NCBI GenBank assembly: GCA_021813065.1
Contig: JAKALZ010000066.1
Coordinates: 1 to 8,542, forward strand
DNA length: 8,542 nucleotides
From: a bacterium
Lineage (GTDB): Bacteria > Spirochaetota > Spirochaetia > Treponematales > Rectinemataceae
Direction: 5' to 3'
Below are positions 1 through 6,959 of this stretch, one piece after another. The stretch's first letter is position 1. Each line of letters opens with the position of its first letter. A program made the position numbers and the translations under genes. Below the pieces are notes generated by a model. That model was given only the letters and a program-made list of their open reading frames with translations, searched no databases and was not told the DNA's origin.

Positions 1-382
1 GGGAATCAGCGTACTTGCTGTCTTCCTTCGCGTTCTCGAGGCTGAGGCTCATCGAGGCGGCGTTGACTTCGGCGGTCGCTACCGCGAACACCGCGTCGAT
101 CACCTGATTGTAGAAGCCGAGCACCGACTTTCGGTACGCCGCCAACGATGAGACATAGGCATACTGCGCGTTCAGCCTGTCCAGGTCGACCTTCGCCTCG
201 ATCTCGCCCTTGGTCTTTTTAAGCTCCGCCAGGCTGAGGTCGATCTTGTACATGGAATAGTCCTGGTTGGACTGTGTTGCCGCCGCGAAGAGATCCTGCA
301 ATGAGTCCGCGAACGCAGGTGGCGCCGAAAACGCCATGGCGCACGCGCACAGCGCGAGAACAAGGCCGCTTCTTACTTTCAT
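1..382 (-). CDS. TolC-family outer-membrane efflux channel, N-terminal part (runs off the window start)
   Basis: Reading minus from ATG at 382, the frame stays open to the window edge (127 codons) and begins MKVRSGLVLALCACAMAFSA, a typical Sec signal peptide with probable cleavage near AFA-D (residues 24-26). The mature start (SLQDLFAAATQSNQDY) and the following long amphipathic helices rich in Leu, Ala, Glu and Lys match the N-terminal helical repeat of TolC/OEP proteins, which form the outer-membrane exit duct of tripartite pumps. A strong AAGGAG Shine-Dalgarno lies 6 bases before the ATG. It is the last visible gene of the efflux operon, 28 bases after the PII-like gene, and is probably co-transcribed. 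Only the first quarter to third of a usual 420-500 residue protein is present. The family call therefore rests on signal peptide, helix pattern and context. Confidence 0.75.
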   Translation of the reverse strand, partial: MKVRSGLVLALCACAMAFSAPPAFADSLQDLFAAATQSNQDYSMYKIDLSLAELKKTKGEIEAKVDLDRLNAQYAYVSSLAAYRKSVLGFYNQVIDAVFAVATAEVNAASMSLSLENAKEDSKYADS

Positions 383-410
383 CGTCTAACTCCTTACCAT
401 CATTGCCGAT

Positions 411-710
411 TCACTGGTCCTCGGTGAACATTTTCACTTCGTACTGGAACAATTTGATGCCCTCTTTCGGGAAGGCCGCCTTTACGGTCTGGACCGCGTC
501 GGCGATATATCGCGCTTCTTTCGCGTCGCTGAAGAGGATATAGAGGATGTTGAGCTCGGGCCAGACCGCCGTGCCCTCGCGCACGCCGCTCTTTCCGGCG
601 CCTTTTACATCCTCGATGATGGAGTACTGGGCGTGCGGAATCCGAGTGAGGATCTCCTCGAGGATATCTTCTTCCACGGAGCGGTTCGCGTAGATTTCAC
701 TTCGAATCAT
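411..710 (-). CDS. PII-like transporter-associated protein in the RND operon
   Basis: A 99-residue soluble protein with no signal peptide or membrane segment, hence cytoplasmic. It begins MIRSEIYANRSVEEDILEEI. The alternation of strands and helices fits a ferredoxin-like/PII fold. The Gly-rich stretch VKGAGKSGVREGTAVWPELN (residues 35-54) occupies the place of the PII T-loop, followed by strand NILYILF and a C-terminal helix (residues 63-80). Small PII-like proteins beside RND pumps are known (PII-NG and DUF3240 types near metal RND pumps, and a PG0541-type transporter-associated family). This looks closest to the last, recognised from memory. Its ATG overlaps the end of the permease gene by 14 bases and has a GAGGAG Shine-Dalgarno 7 bases upstream, so it is probably translationally coupled. 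A sensory or regulatory role on the pump is inference. No classical uridylylated T-loop Tyr is evident. Confidence 0.72.
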   Translation of the reverse strand: MIRSEIYANRSVEEDILEEILTRIPHAQYSIIEDVKGAGKSGVREGTAVWPELNILYILFSDAKEARYIADAVQTVKAAFPKEGIKLFQYEVKMFTEDQ

Positions 711-3700
711 TGAGGTTCTCCTCTGCTTCGTGCCACGATTCGATCTCGCGCAGCTTCTTCTTGTTCGTCCGTTCGCTCCGCTGATTGAAGATGTAGTAGA
801 GCACGGGCGTGAGGAAGAGGGTCATCACCGAGTTCACGAGGAGGCCGCCGAACATGGTCTTCGCGATCGGCTGGATATTCTCGGTGCCCTTGCCAGGGAA
901 GAGCGCGAGGGGCATGACGCCGAGGAGGGCGGCGAAGGTGGTCATGAGAATTGGCCTGAGCCTCCGGCGTCCGCCTTCCACGCAGGCCTCGAAGAGCGGG
1001 AAGCCCCGCGCCCTCAGCATGTTGGTGTAGTCGACGAGCACGATGCCGTTGTTTACCACCACGCCCGCGAGCGCCACGATACCGATCATCGAGAAGAGGG
1101 AAAAGGTGTCGTTCGTGATCCTGTAGATCCATACGACACCAATGAACATGAGCGGTATCGAGATGAAGATGATGAAGGGATCGAGGAAGGACTCGAACTG
1201 GCTCGCCATGACGCCGTACACGAGGAATACCGCCACAAGAATGATCAGAATGAAGACGGGCAAGTAGGTGTCGACATCGCTGTTCTCGCCGCCTACCGAC
1301 ATGGTCACATTCTCATGAGGAACGTATTTGTCGGCTAACACTTGCTGAACAATCCGCGCCATCTCCGTCGAGGCGATCTTCGACGACGCGGAGAGATCGC
1401 CCTGTACGTGGATGATGCGCTCCTTGTTCTCGCGGTTGATCTGCTGGGGCGCCGTGCTGTTCGAGATGGTCACGAAATTGGACACGGGAATCCGCGCGCC
1501 TGACAGACTGATGAGGAAGATGGACTTGAGGTCGGAGAGTGTCTTCCTGTCCTGCTCGCGGAGCCTGACTACCACATTGATCGTCTCTCCGGCTGAATCG
1601 TAGGTGGTGGCCGTGACTCCATAGATCGAATTGCGAATCTCTTTCGCGATCTGCGAGAGAGAGAAACCGAACATGGCGGCGCGTTCACGATCGATCTGAA
1701 TGAGGAGCTCAGGCGCGCCCTGGTCGAGCGAAAGGCTGACATTCTCGACGTAGGGCAGCTCAGTGTTGATGATGCGCTTGATTTCCCGCGCCGCGGCGAG
1801 CGACGCGTTTTGATCCTTTGAGTGGATCGCGATATCGACCGCCGAGCTTGAGGAAAAGTGTCGGCCCGCCGAGAAAGAGAAATCGGCGCCGGGAACCGAG
1901 CCGATATAGGGTGTGAGTTTTTTCCGAATCGATGCCGGGCTGTCGATCTGTTGCGAAGGTTCAGGCAGCATCACCTGGAGCGAGCCTTCGTTCGCGGCAG
2001 ACCCTCCGACCGTGAGTATGAGGCTCTTGTAGCCTTTGATGTTTTTCTTGACATACTCCTGCAGATTTTCAAGGAGTGTCTGTGTGGTCGCCTTCGTTGT
2101 GCCAAGCGCGAGCCTCAAGTTCACGGTGATGTTATCGTCGGTGTTTGACCTCGGATAGAGATTGATGCCAAAGGAGGTCAGCTGAAGGAGCGAACTCACG
2201 AGAATGACGGTGACGAGGCCTACGATGAGGAGCTTGTTGTGGAGGCAGAACTCGAGGCCCTTGCGGTATGCGCGCTCCTGGGCGGCGAAGTACCGGTCGA
2301 GGGTGTCGTCGATGCGCTTGAGAAGGGGGTTCTTGAGCGGTTTCTGAACGCGGGTGTTGAGGCGCATCACCGGCCCGCCGAGGACTGGCACGATGGTGAG
2401 CGCAACGATGAGGGAGGCCGCCAGAGAAAAGCACACTGTGAACACCAGATCGTTAAAGAGCTGTCCCATCTGGCCGAGCTGGTTGCGGAAGAGAATGATG
2501 GGGATGAACACGCAGAGTGTGGTGAGCGTCGATCCCGTGATGGCGATCATCATCTCTTGGCTGCCGAGAATAGCCGCGATTTTCGGCTTCGTGCCGCGCT
2601 GGCGATAGTGGTAGATGTTGTCCAAGACGACGATCGAGGCGTCGACGATCATGCCGAGCCCCATGATGAGCCCTGTGAGGCTGATCGTATTGAGGGTGAG
2701 CCCCATGAAGTACATGGCGAGGAGCGTTATGAGGATCGAAATCGGTATCGAAATGCCGATGATGAAGGTGGCCTTGATGTTGCGGAGAAACAGCAAAAGA
2801 ATCAGAACCGCGAGAAGAAGCCCCTGCCAGGCTGAGTTGATCACTTCCTTGAGGATCGAGTTGACGAGCGTGGTGTCGTCCGACTGGATCTGCAGGCGCA
2901 CGCCCTTCGGGAGCGACTGGTTGATGCTCGCGAGTGCCGCGTGCACATCGCGCGATATCTGCACCGCGTTGCTTCCGCTCTCGCGCACGATCTGGACGTT
3001 AATGCCCCGCTGGCCATCGACATAGATGGTTCTCGAAGGCTCGTCATCGATTTCAGCGACATCGGCGATATCCTGCAGGCGCACCGACCGATTCATTCCC
3101 GACACGCCCGAGGGGATTGTCTTGATCACGATATTCTTCACATCGTCGATGGAGGAGAGGTTCTCCTGGGTGCGTATCTGGTACTCCGTGGAGCCTCGGG
3201 TGATGGTTCCGCCCGAGAGGAGAATATTCTGCGCGGCGAGGGCGTTCGCCACGCCGGTGAGCGTCAGATTGTAGGCGGCGAGCCGGTTCTGCGAGACATT
3301 CACCGCGACGATCCTGTTGCTGCCGCCGAAGACCGTGGCGGTCGCGATTCCGGGTATCCGCTCGAGCTGGGGCTGAATGGTTTCCTCGCCGATGGTCTTG
3401 AGCTCGTCGAGCGAGCGGTCGCCCAGCACCATGAGGCGCATGATGGGCATGGCGTTCGCGTCGAACTGGCGCACGCTCGGTGTGTCCGCTCCATCGGGGA
3501 GACGGCCGAGGAGCGAGCTGATCGTGGATTCGATCTCGGTCTGCGCCTTGTCGAGGTTCACTTCGTAGCCGAACTCCAGGCGTATGCTGCTCGAGCCCTG
3601 CGACGATGTCGAGGTCATCCGCTTGAGCCCCTGGACCGAAGAAAAGGCCACTTCCAGAACCTTCGTGACATTCTGTTCGACGTCCTCGGGGCCCGCGCCG

Positions 3701-3855
3701 GAGTAGCTCGTGCGCACACTCAAAATGGGCATCGTAGTTTCAGGGTTGAGCGAAATCGCGATGCCCGAGATGAACACGAGCGCGATGCCGCAGATGAGCA
3801 CATAGACCATCACCACGGTGACGGGATGGTCTATGGATTTTCGGACAATGCTCAT
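697..3855 (-). CDS. RND-family efflux permease (AcrB/HAE1-like)
   Basis: The 1052 residues match the usual RND length. It is the proton-driven inner-membrane pump of a tripartite efflux system. TM1 is at about 12-33. A large periplasmic porter loop follows (about 35-335), then TM2-6 (about 340-495), TM7 (about 541-560), a second periplasmic loop (about 565-860) and TM8-12 (about 865-1022). Family signatures are visible: GLGMIVDASIVVLDNI in TM4 (399-414), PVFILIILVAVFLVYGVMAS after the second loop (866-885), and GVVVNNGIVLVDYTN in TM10 (931-945). Compared with AcrB Asp407-Asp408-Lys940, only one Asp is kept (D405), followed by Ala406, and Asn935 replaces the Lys. Many non-AcrB members of the superfamily show this pattern. 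The start overlaps the adaptor stop as ATGA, with GGAG 7 bases upstream. Substrate cannot be predicted, and no Met cluster typical of Cus-type metal pumps was seen. Confidence 0.95.
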   Translation of the reverse strand: MSIVRKSIDHPVTVVMVYVLICGIALVFISGIAISLNPETTMPILSVRTSYSGAGPEDVEQNVTKVLEVAFSSVQGLKRMTSTSSQGSSSIRLEFGYEVNLDKAQTEIESTISSLLGRLPDGADTPSVRQFDANAMPIMRLMVLGDRSLDELKTIGEETIQPQLERIPGIATATVFGGSNRIVAVNVSQNRLAAYNLTLTGVANALAAQNILLSGGTITRGSTEYQIRTQENLSSIDDVKNIVIKTIPSGVSGMNRSVRLQDIADVAEIDDEPSRTIYVDGQRGINVQIVRESGSNAVQISRDVHAALASINQSLPKGVRLQIQSDDTTLVNSILKEVINSAWQGLLLAVLILLLFLRNIKATFIIGISIPISILITLLAMYFMGLTLNTISLTGLIMGLGMIVDASIVVLDNIYHYRQRGTKPKIAAILGSQEMMIAITGSTLTTLCVFIPIILFRNQLGQMGQLFNDLVFTVCFSLAASLIVALTIVPVLGGPVMRLNTRVQKPLKNPLLKRIDDTLDRYFAAQERAYRKGLEFCLHNKLLIVGLVTVILVSSLLQLTSFGINLYPRSNTDDNITVNLRLALGTTKATTQTLLENLQEYVKKNIKGYKSLILTVGGSAANEGSLQVMLPEPSQQIDSPASIRKKLTPYIGSVPGADFSFSAGRHFSSSSAVDIAIHSKDQNASLAAAREIKRIINTELPYVENVSLSLDQGAPELLIQIDRERAAMFGFSLSQIAKEIRNSIYGVTATTYDSAGETINVVVRLREQDRKTLSDLKSIFLISLSGARIPVSNFVTISNSTAPQQINRENKERIIHVQGDLSASSKIASTEMARIVQQVLADKYVPHENVTMSVGGENSDVDTYLPVFILIILVAVFLVYGVMASQFESFLDPFIIFISIPLMFIGVVWIYRITNDTFSLFSMIGIVALAGVVVNNGIVLVDYTNMLRARGFPLFEACVEGGRRRLRPILMTTFAALLGVMPLALFPGKGTENIQPIAKTMFGGLLVNSVMTLFLTPVLYYIFNQRSERTNKKKLREIESWHEAEENLNDSK

Positions 3856-4943
3856 CGGGCGGCTCCGTCCTCGGCTCCGCCCTGGCCGTCGATCACTCTG
3901 ACTTTATCGCCGTTGGAAAGCGAGGATTTGCCCTCTGTAACCACTTTTTCGCTCGCCAAGAGTCCGCTCTTGACCTCGAAGGCGTCTTCTCCCTCAGTGC
4001 CGAGCACGATGGCGCGCCGCTCGACGGTGCTGTCGGGCTTTATCACAAAGGCTGACGCGTCGGTCGAAGTGAGGATGACCGCTGATCTCGGAATGACGAG
4101 CACATTTCTCTTGTTTTCGGTTTCGAGCTTCACGGTAGCGAACATGCCGACGAGAATCCTTGGATCGCGGGAGTCGAGGCTGAGCTTTACCTCGAGTGTC
4201 CTGCTCGAGGTGTCGAGGACGGGACTGAGCTCTGTGATGTGCGCGGGATAGGTCGTGGCGGGAATGGCGTCAAAACTGATCTCGGCGGGTGTGCCTATCC
4301 TGAGGTTCGCGAGAAAGCGCTCGGGCACGGAAGTGCTTATCTTGCGGTCGCTGAGATTGCCCACCATCGCGATGACCGTGTTCATCGAGATAGTGTCGCC
4401 CTCATTGACCGGAATCGAGAGGATAGTGCCTGCCACCGTGGATTCCACGGGATTGGGCAAATAGCTTTCGCCTACTTTCGAAGGATCCACGAGCGCGATG
4501 GTGTCGCCCTTGGCGACCCAGGCGCCGACAGGCACTTTTCGCTCGAGGAGCTTGCCGCTGACCGCGGGATATATCTTGGTCTCGTTGCCTGAGACGACAT
4601 CGCCGTTGATCTTGGTGTAGTTGCGGATAGAACCGGGTGCGATGCTCGCGGCCCGGACAACGATGGTGCGCGAGCTGCCCGGGGCGGCGCTCGCCCCGCC
4701 GGGGGACGCGTTTGCGGAACCGCCGGATGGGGCGCCGTTGGCAGCGATCGACCCGGCAGCAGCGGGCGCGCCGGCAGTAGCGGGCGCCACGATTCCGCTC
4801 TGGCTCGGCGCCTTGCGTTCAGCTGCCGCCGATTTTTTCGCGAAGGAAACGCCTAATTCTTTCAGAACGATCGAAGCCCCGACCGCGACGATGATGAGTA
4901 CAATGATCACCTGCGGCAAAGATCGCCAAATCGCTCTCTTCAT
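3852..4943 (-). CDS. RND efflux periplasmic adaptor (membrane fusion protein), hairpin-less
   Basis: A 363-residue adaptor linking permease and outer-membrane channel. One N-terminal membrane anchor (residues 10-28, PQVIIVLIIVAVGASIVL) has no lipobox Cys. A low-complexity Ala/Gly/Pro/Ser linker follows (about 38-91). The two biotinyl-lipoyl halves are at about 122-150 (IYPAVSGKLLERKVPVGAWV, KGDTIALVD) and 167-196 (ESTVAGTILSIPVNEGDTIS), followed by a beta-barrel (about 198-275) and a membrane-proximal domain ending in KVRVIDG. The halves are joined by only about a dozen residues, so the usual alpha-helical hairpin is missing, as described for Borrelia BesA. The start at 4943 is preferred over an in-frame ATG at 5000 because the anchor follows at once and AAGGAG lies 9 bases upstream. 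It is the first gene of the operon, and its stop overlaps the permease start (ATGA). Confidence 0.9.
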   Translation of the reverse strand: MKRAIWRSLPQVIIVLIIVAVGASIVLKELGVSFAKKSAAAERKAPSQSGIVAPATAGAPAAAGSIAANGAPSGGSANASPGGASAAPGSSRTIVVRAASIAPGSIRNYTKINGDVVSGNETKIYPAVSGKLLERKVPVGAWVAKGDTIALVDPSKVGESYLPNPVESTVAGTILSIPVNEGDTISMNTVIAMVGNLSDRKISTSVPERFLANLRIGTPAEISFDAIPATTYPAHITELSPVLDTSSRTLEVKLSLDSRDPRILVGMFATVKLETENKRNVLVIPRSAVILTSTDASAFVIKPDSTVERRAIVLGTEGEDAFEVKSGLLASEKVVTEGKSSLSNGDKVRVIDGQGGAEDGAAR

Positions 4944-5148
4944 TCCTCGACGCTCCTTCTGGGCCGGAAACTCGGCGGCAGATCTCGATCGCGGACACAC
5001 GCGGGCGCCGTGCGCGCTCTCTGCGAGTCCACGACAAAAGGCGCCCGGGAGGTCCCAGCCGTCGTTGGGAGCAGTATAGCTTAGGATTCTGGAGCCGTGT
5101 AGCGGAAAAATGTATAAAAATGAATATAAAAGCTGTTGAAATATAAAA
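4944..5148 (-). other. Leader region of the efflux operon, no gene seen
   Basis: This non-coding stretch lies upstream of the adaptor gene. The half nearest the gene is GC-rich and ends in the adaptor's AAGGAG site (minus strand, 4958-4953). The far half is AT-rich, with three TATAAAA words on the plus strand (5113, 5125, 5142). A TATACT on the minus strand (5078-5073) could be a second -10 box but lacks a good -35. No conserved riboswitch or clear rho-independent terminator was recognised. Short open frames here do not look like proteins. Confidence 0.45.
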
Positions 5149-5187
5149 ATAACAAATTATAACAAACGCATAACAAAAAATAACAAA
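5149..5187. promoter_or_regulatory. Four phased ATAACAAA octamers, candidate operator array
   Basis: Exact copies of ATAACAAA (TTTGTTAT on the minus strand) begin at 5149, 5159, 5170 and 5180. The steps are 10, 11 and 10 bases, so each copy faces the same side of the helix. The array overlaps a minus-strand TATAAT (5161-5156), placing it where a repressor or activator of the efflux operon would bind. The sequence shows the repeat and phasing. Regulator binding is inference, and no regulator gene is in the window. Chance recurrence in AT-rich DNA is possible. Confidence 0.45.
5156..5186 (-). promoter_or_regulatory. Candidate promoter of the efflux operon
   Basis: On the minus strand a perfect TATAAT (5161-5156) is preceded by TTGTTA (5186-5181) at a spacing of 19 bases, longer than the preferred 17. 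Transcription would start near 5149 and give a leader of about 200 nt before the adaptor gene. Both boxes lie within the ATAACAAA array. In such AT-rich sequence a TATAAT can arise by chance, so confidence is low. Confidence 0.35.
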
Positions 5188-5219
5188 CCTGTTGTAGCGC
5201 TCTCGATAGTATTGGCTGG

Positions 5220-5379
5220 AAGAGCTTCGGCGCGATGACGGAATTACGCGTGATCAACAGGATGTTAGGGTTAGGAAGGAGACAAGAATACAAAAGTTGA
5301 GCCCTTTCGTACGCCGCGAGGGGGGGGCACTCAAAGGCGTTAGCAGGGCGTGCCCATATCTGGGCTTTGCGCAGTCGCG
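5220..5379 (+). repeat. Direct repeat, copy 1 (160 bp)
   Basis: This copy aligns with 6919-7076 in the same orientation with about 144 of 158 aligned bases identical (hand count) and one 2-base length difference in a G run (eight here, six in copy 2). The first 20 bases and most of the last 50 are identical. It contains the small hairpin GCCCA-TATC-TGGGC (5352-5365) followed by TTT. No terminal inverted repeats or target duplication were found at its edges. Its minus strand encodes a short conserved-looking string (PNPNILL, then VIAPKLF), but the G-run indel shifts the frame between copies and many differences change amino acids. It is therefore probably a non-coding dispersed element. Confidence 0.85.
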
Positions 5380-5381
5380 CC

Positions 5382-5492
5382 TACCAGTCTGGTGCGCGTT
5401 ATCGTTCCATCAAAATGGATTTCATGCCCTTCATCCTTGAAAATCAAGTAGATCCTGTCGAGACCTCCAGTCGAGGCGTCTCGTCCATCTCG
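5382..5492 (-). pseudogene. Possible gene remnant abutting repeat copy 1
   Basis: Read on the minus strand, this stretch gives protein-like sequence (LDRIYLIFKDEGHEIHFDGT then ITRTRLVG) after an in-frame TAA and without a start codon. It runs straight into repeat copy 1. The residue pattern (alternating hydrophobics, charged loop) resembles the end of a soluble domain more than random translation. I do not recognise a family. It may be debris of a gene disrupted by the repeat/ATPase segment, or coincidence. Confidence 0.2.
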
Positions 5493-5542
5493 TTTTTAGC
5501 AAAAAACATTTGTAAAATGTGTATAAAACAAACAAAACTCCT

Positions 5543-5571
5543 TTGACTTTTGTGCAATATTCAACTACGCT
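5543..5571 (+). promoter_or_regulatory. Candidate promoter of the ATPase gene, possibly leaderless
   Basis: TTGACT (5543-5548) and TACGCT (5566-5571) are separated by exactly 17 bases. The -35 matches consensus at five of six positions. The -10 keeps the key T1, A2 and T6. The ATG at 5578 lies 7 bases after the -10, where transcription would begin, and no Shine-Dalgarno precedes it. The mRNA may therefore be leaderless. The weak -10 leaves doubt. Confidence 0.45.
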
Positions 5572-5577
5572 ACGAGC

Positions 5578-6873
5578 ATGGAACGGAAGGCTCTCGCCGA
5601 TCTTCAGAGTTGGCAAAAAAAAACGAATCGGAAACCTCTCATTCTGCATGGCGCGCGTCAGGTCGGTAAAACATGGCTTCTAAAGGAATTTGGTAGGCGA
5701 TTCTACAAGAATGTCGCTTATATCAATTTTGATGCGAATGAGCGAATGGCTGCGCTGTTTGCATCGGGCTTTAATATCGAACGACTCTTGACAGGACTTC
5801 GGATTGAGTCAGGCTGCCCCATCGAGCCTGAAACGACACTCCTTATCTTCGATGAAGTGCAGGAAAATCCAGACGCGCTCACTTCGCTCAAATATTTCGC
5901 GGAGAACGACCCCTCGTACCACATTGTGGCGGCAGGCTCCCTTCTGGGAATCGCGATGCACGCGGGAACCTCCTTTCCTGTGGGAAAGGTCGAGTTCCTC
6001 AACCTCTATCCGCTGTCATTTGAAGAATTTCTCTGGGCTCTCGGCGAGATGGCCACAGCTGAATTGATTCAGAAGCCAGACTGGCAGATGCTCGAATCCT
6101 TCAAAAGCATGCTCGTTGAGAATTTGAAGTACTATTATTGTGTTGGCGGCATGCCGGAGAGTGTCAAGCAGTTCGTGGATTCGAGAGACCTTGCCTCGAC
6201 CCGTGAAATCCAATCGCAACTCTTGAAAGCATACGAGCAGGATTTTTCGAAGTACGCTGATCCCGCTCTTGTGCCGCGGTTACGCGCTGTCTGGAACTCA
6301 ATCCCCGCGCAGCTCGCGAGAGAGCAGCGTAAGTTTATGTATGGTCTTGTGCGAGAGGGAGCTCGCGCGAGGGAGTACGAGATTGCGATCCAGTGGCTCT
6401 GCGACGCGGGGCTTTTGTATAAAGTCCATCGTGTAACGAAGCCTGGAATCCCTCTTCGTGCGTACCAAGAAGACAATGCTTTCAAGCTTTTTATGGTCGA
6501 TACGGGATTGCTCGCGGCACATGCTCGCATACCTCTGCAAGCCTTGCTCAGAGGGTCTGATCTCTTCGAGGAGGCCAAAGGAGCTCTTACGGAGCAGTAC
6601 GTGGCGCAGGAACTCCATCAACGCGCTGATATGGAAGTATTTTATTGGTCGAGCGAAAGAGCTCAGGCTGAAGTCGATTTCCTGATTCAGCGCGAAGATC
6701 TCATTTTCCCATTGGAGGTGAAAGCTTCCGAGAACCTGCAAGCGAAGAGCCTTCGTTCCTATCGAGATAAATTTTCTCCAGTGAGGAGCTACAGAATCTC
6801 GCTTTCGTCCTATCGCGAGGAGAGCTGGCTTACGAACATACCTCTCTACGCGCTTGCGGCGCTGCGCCCGTGA
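5578..6873 (+). CDS. AAA+ ATPase with DUF4143 C-terminal domain
   Basis: The 431-residue length is normal for the AAA_14/DUF4143 family, which is widespread in anaerobes and spirochaetes and has no settled function. Walker A is GARQVGKT (25-32), Walker B LLIFDE (88-93), and a sensor-1-like AAGS lies at 118-121. The family motif VEFLNLYPLSFEEFLWA follows (about 138-154), then the helical linker. The C-terminal domain has an EVDFLI (365-370) and PLEVKAS (378-384) pattern, consistent with the D...ExK core (D367, E380, K382) of a PD-(D/E)XK nuclease-like fold. Nuclease activity is inference. The protein is soluble, with no signal peptide. The gene stands alone between two direct repeats, opposite in direction to the efflux operon. 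It ends with tandem stops (TGATAA) and looks less GC-rich than its neighbours, suggesting acquisition. No partner toxin, antitoxin or transposase lies beside it. Confidence 0.92.
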   Translation: MERKALADLQSWQKKTNRKPLILHGARQVGKTWLLKEFGRRFYKNVAYINFDANERMAALFASGFNIERLLTGLRIESGCPIEPETTLLIFDEVQENPDALTSLKYFAENDPSYHIVAAGSLLGIAMHAGTSFPVGKVEFLNLYPLSFEEFLWALGEMATAELIQKPDWQMLESFKSMLVENLKYYYCVGGMPESVKQFVDSRDLASTREIQSQLLKAYEQDFSKYADPALVPRLRAVWNSIPAQLAREQRKFMYGLVREGARAREYEIAIQWLCDAGLLYKVHRVTKPGIPLRAYQEDNAFKLFMVDTGLLAAHARIPLQALLRGSDLFEEAKGALTEQYVAQELHQRADMEVFYWSSERAQAEVDFLIQREDLIFPLEVKASENLQAKSLRSYRDKFSPVRSYRISLSSYREESWLTNIPLYALAALRP

Positions 6874-6893
6874 TAAGATTAACGAGGAAAGCT

Positions 6894-6959
6894 ATGACAG
6901 ATAGCAGGACAAAGCAAGAAGAGCTTCGGCGCGATGACGGGATTTTGCGGGGTCAATAG
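6894..6959 (+). CDS. Possible 21-residue peptide or truncated gene start
   Basis: ATG at 6894 is preceded by GAGGA with 5 bases of spacing, a better ribosome site than either flanking plus-strand gene has. The frame reads MTDSRTKQEELRRDDGILRG then Q and stops at TAG. The first eight codons are outside the repeat and the rest are inside repeat copy 2. It could be the surviving start of a gene that followed the ATPase and was interrupted by the repeat, or chance. No family is recognised. Confidence 0.2.
   Translation: MTDSRTKQEELRRDDGILRGQ

Noticed and set aside
730..1338. A 202-codon plus-strand open frame
   Set aside because: It lies entirely opposite the conserved TM8-TM12 part of the permease. 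The composition is His/Glu/Arg-rich with no recognisable motif.
2941..4251. A 436-codon open frame on the plus strand
   Set aside because: It is antisense to the permease and adaptor genes, is rich in His, Arg and Asp as GC-rich shadows are, and has no family features.
4944..5000. An N-terminal extension of the adaptor from ATG at 5000
   Set aside because: The added 19 residues are charged and would precede the membrane anchor. The internal ATG at 4943 has an AAGGAG site and places the anchor at the N-terminus.
5149..5187. A CRISPR array or replication iterons for the ATAACAAA repeats
   Set aside because: Units are 8 bases with 2-3 base gaps, far too short for CRISPR. No replication gene or DnaA-box cluster is nearby, so an operator-like reading fits better.
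5081..5293. Small minus-strand peptide sharing PNPNILL and VIAPKLF with a frame at 6879-7106
   Set aside because: The shared words come from the DNA repeat. Between copies the G-run indel breaks the frame and most base changes alter residues, so coding constraint is not supported.
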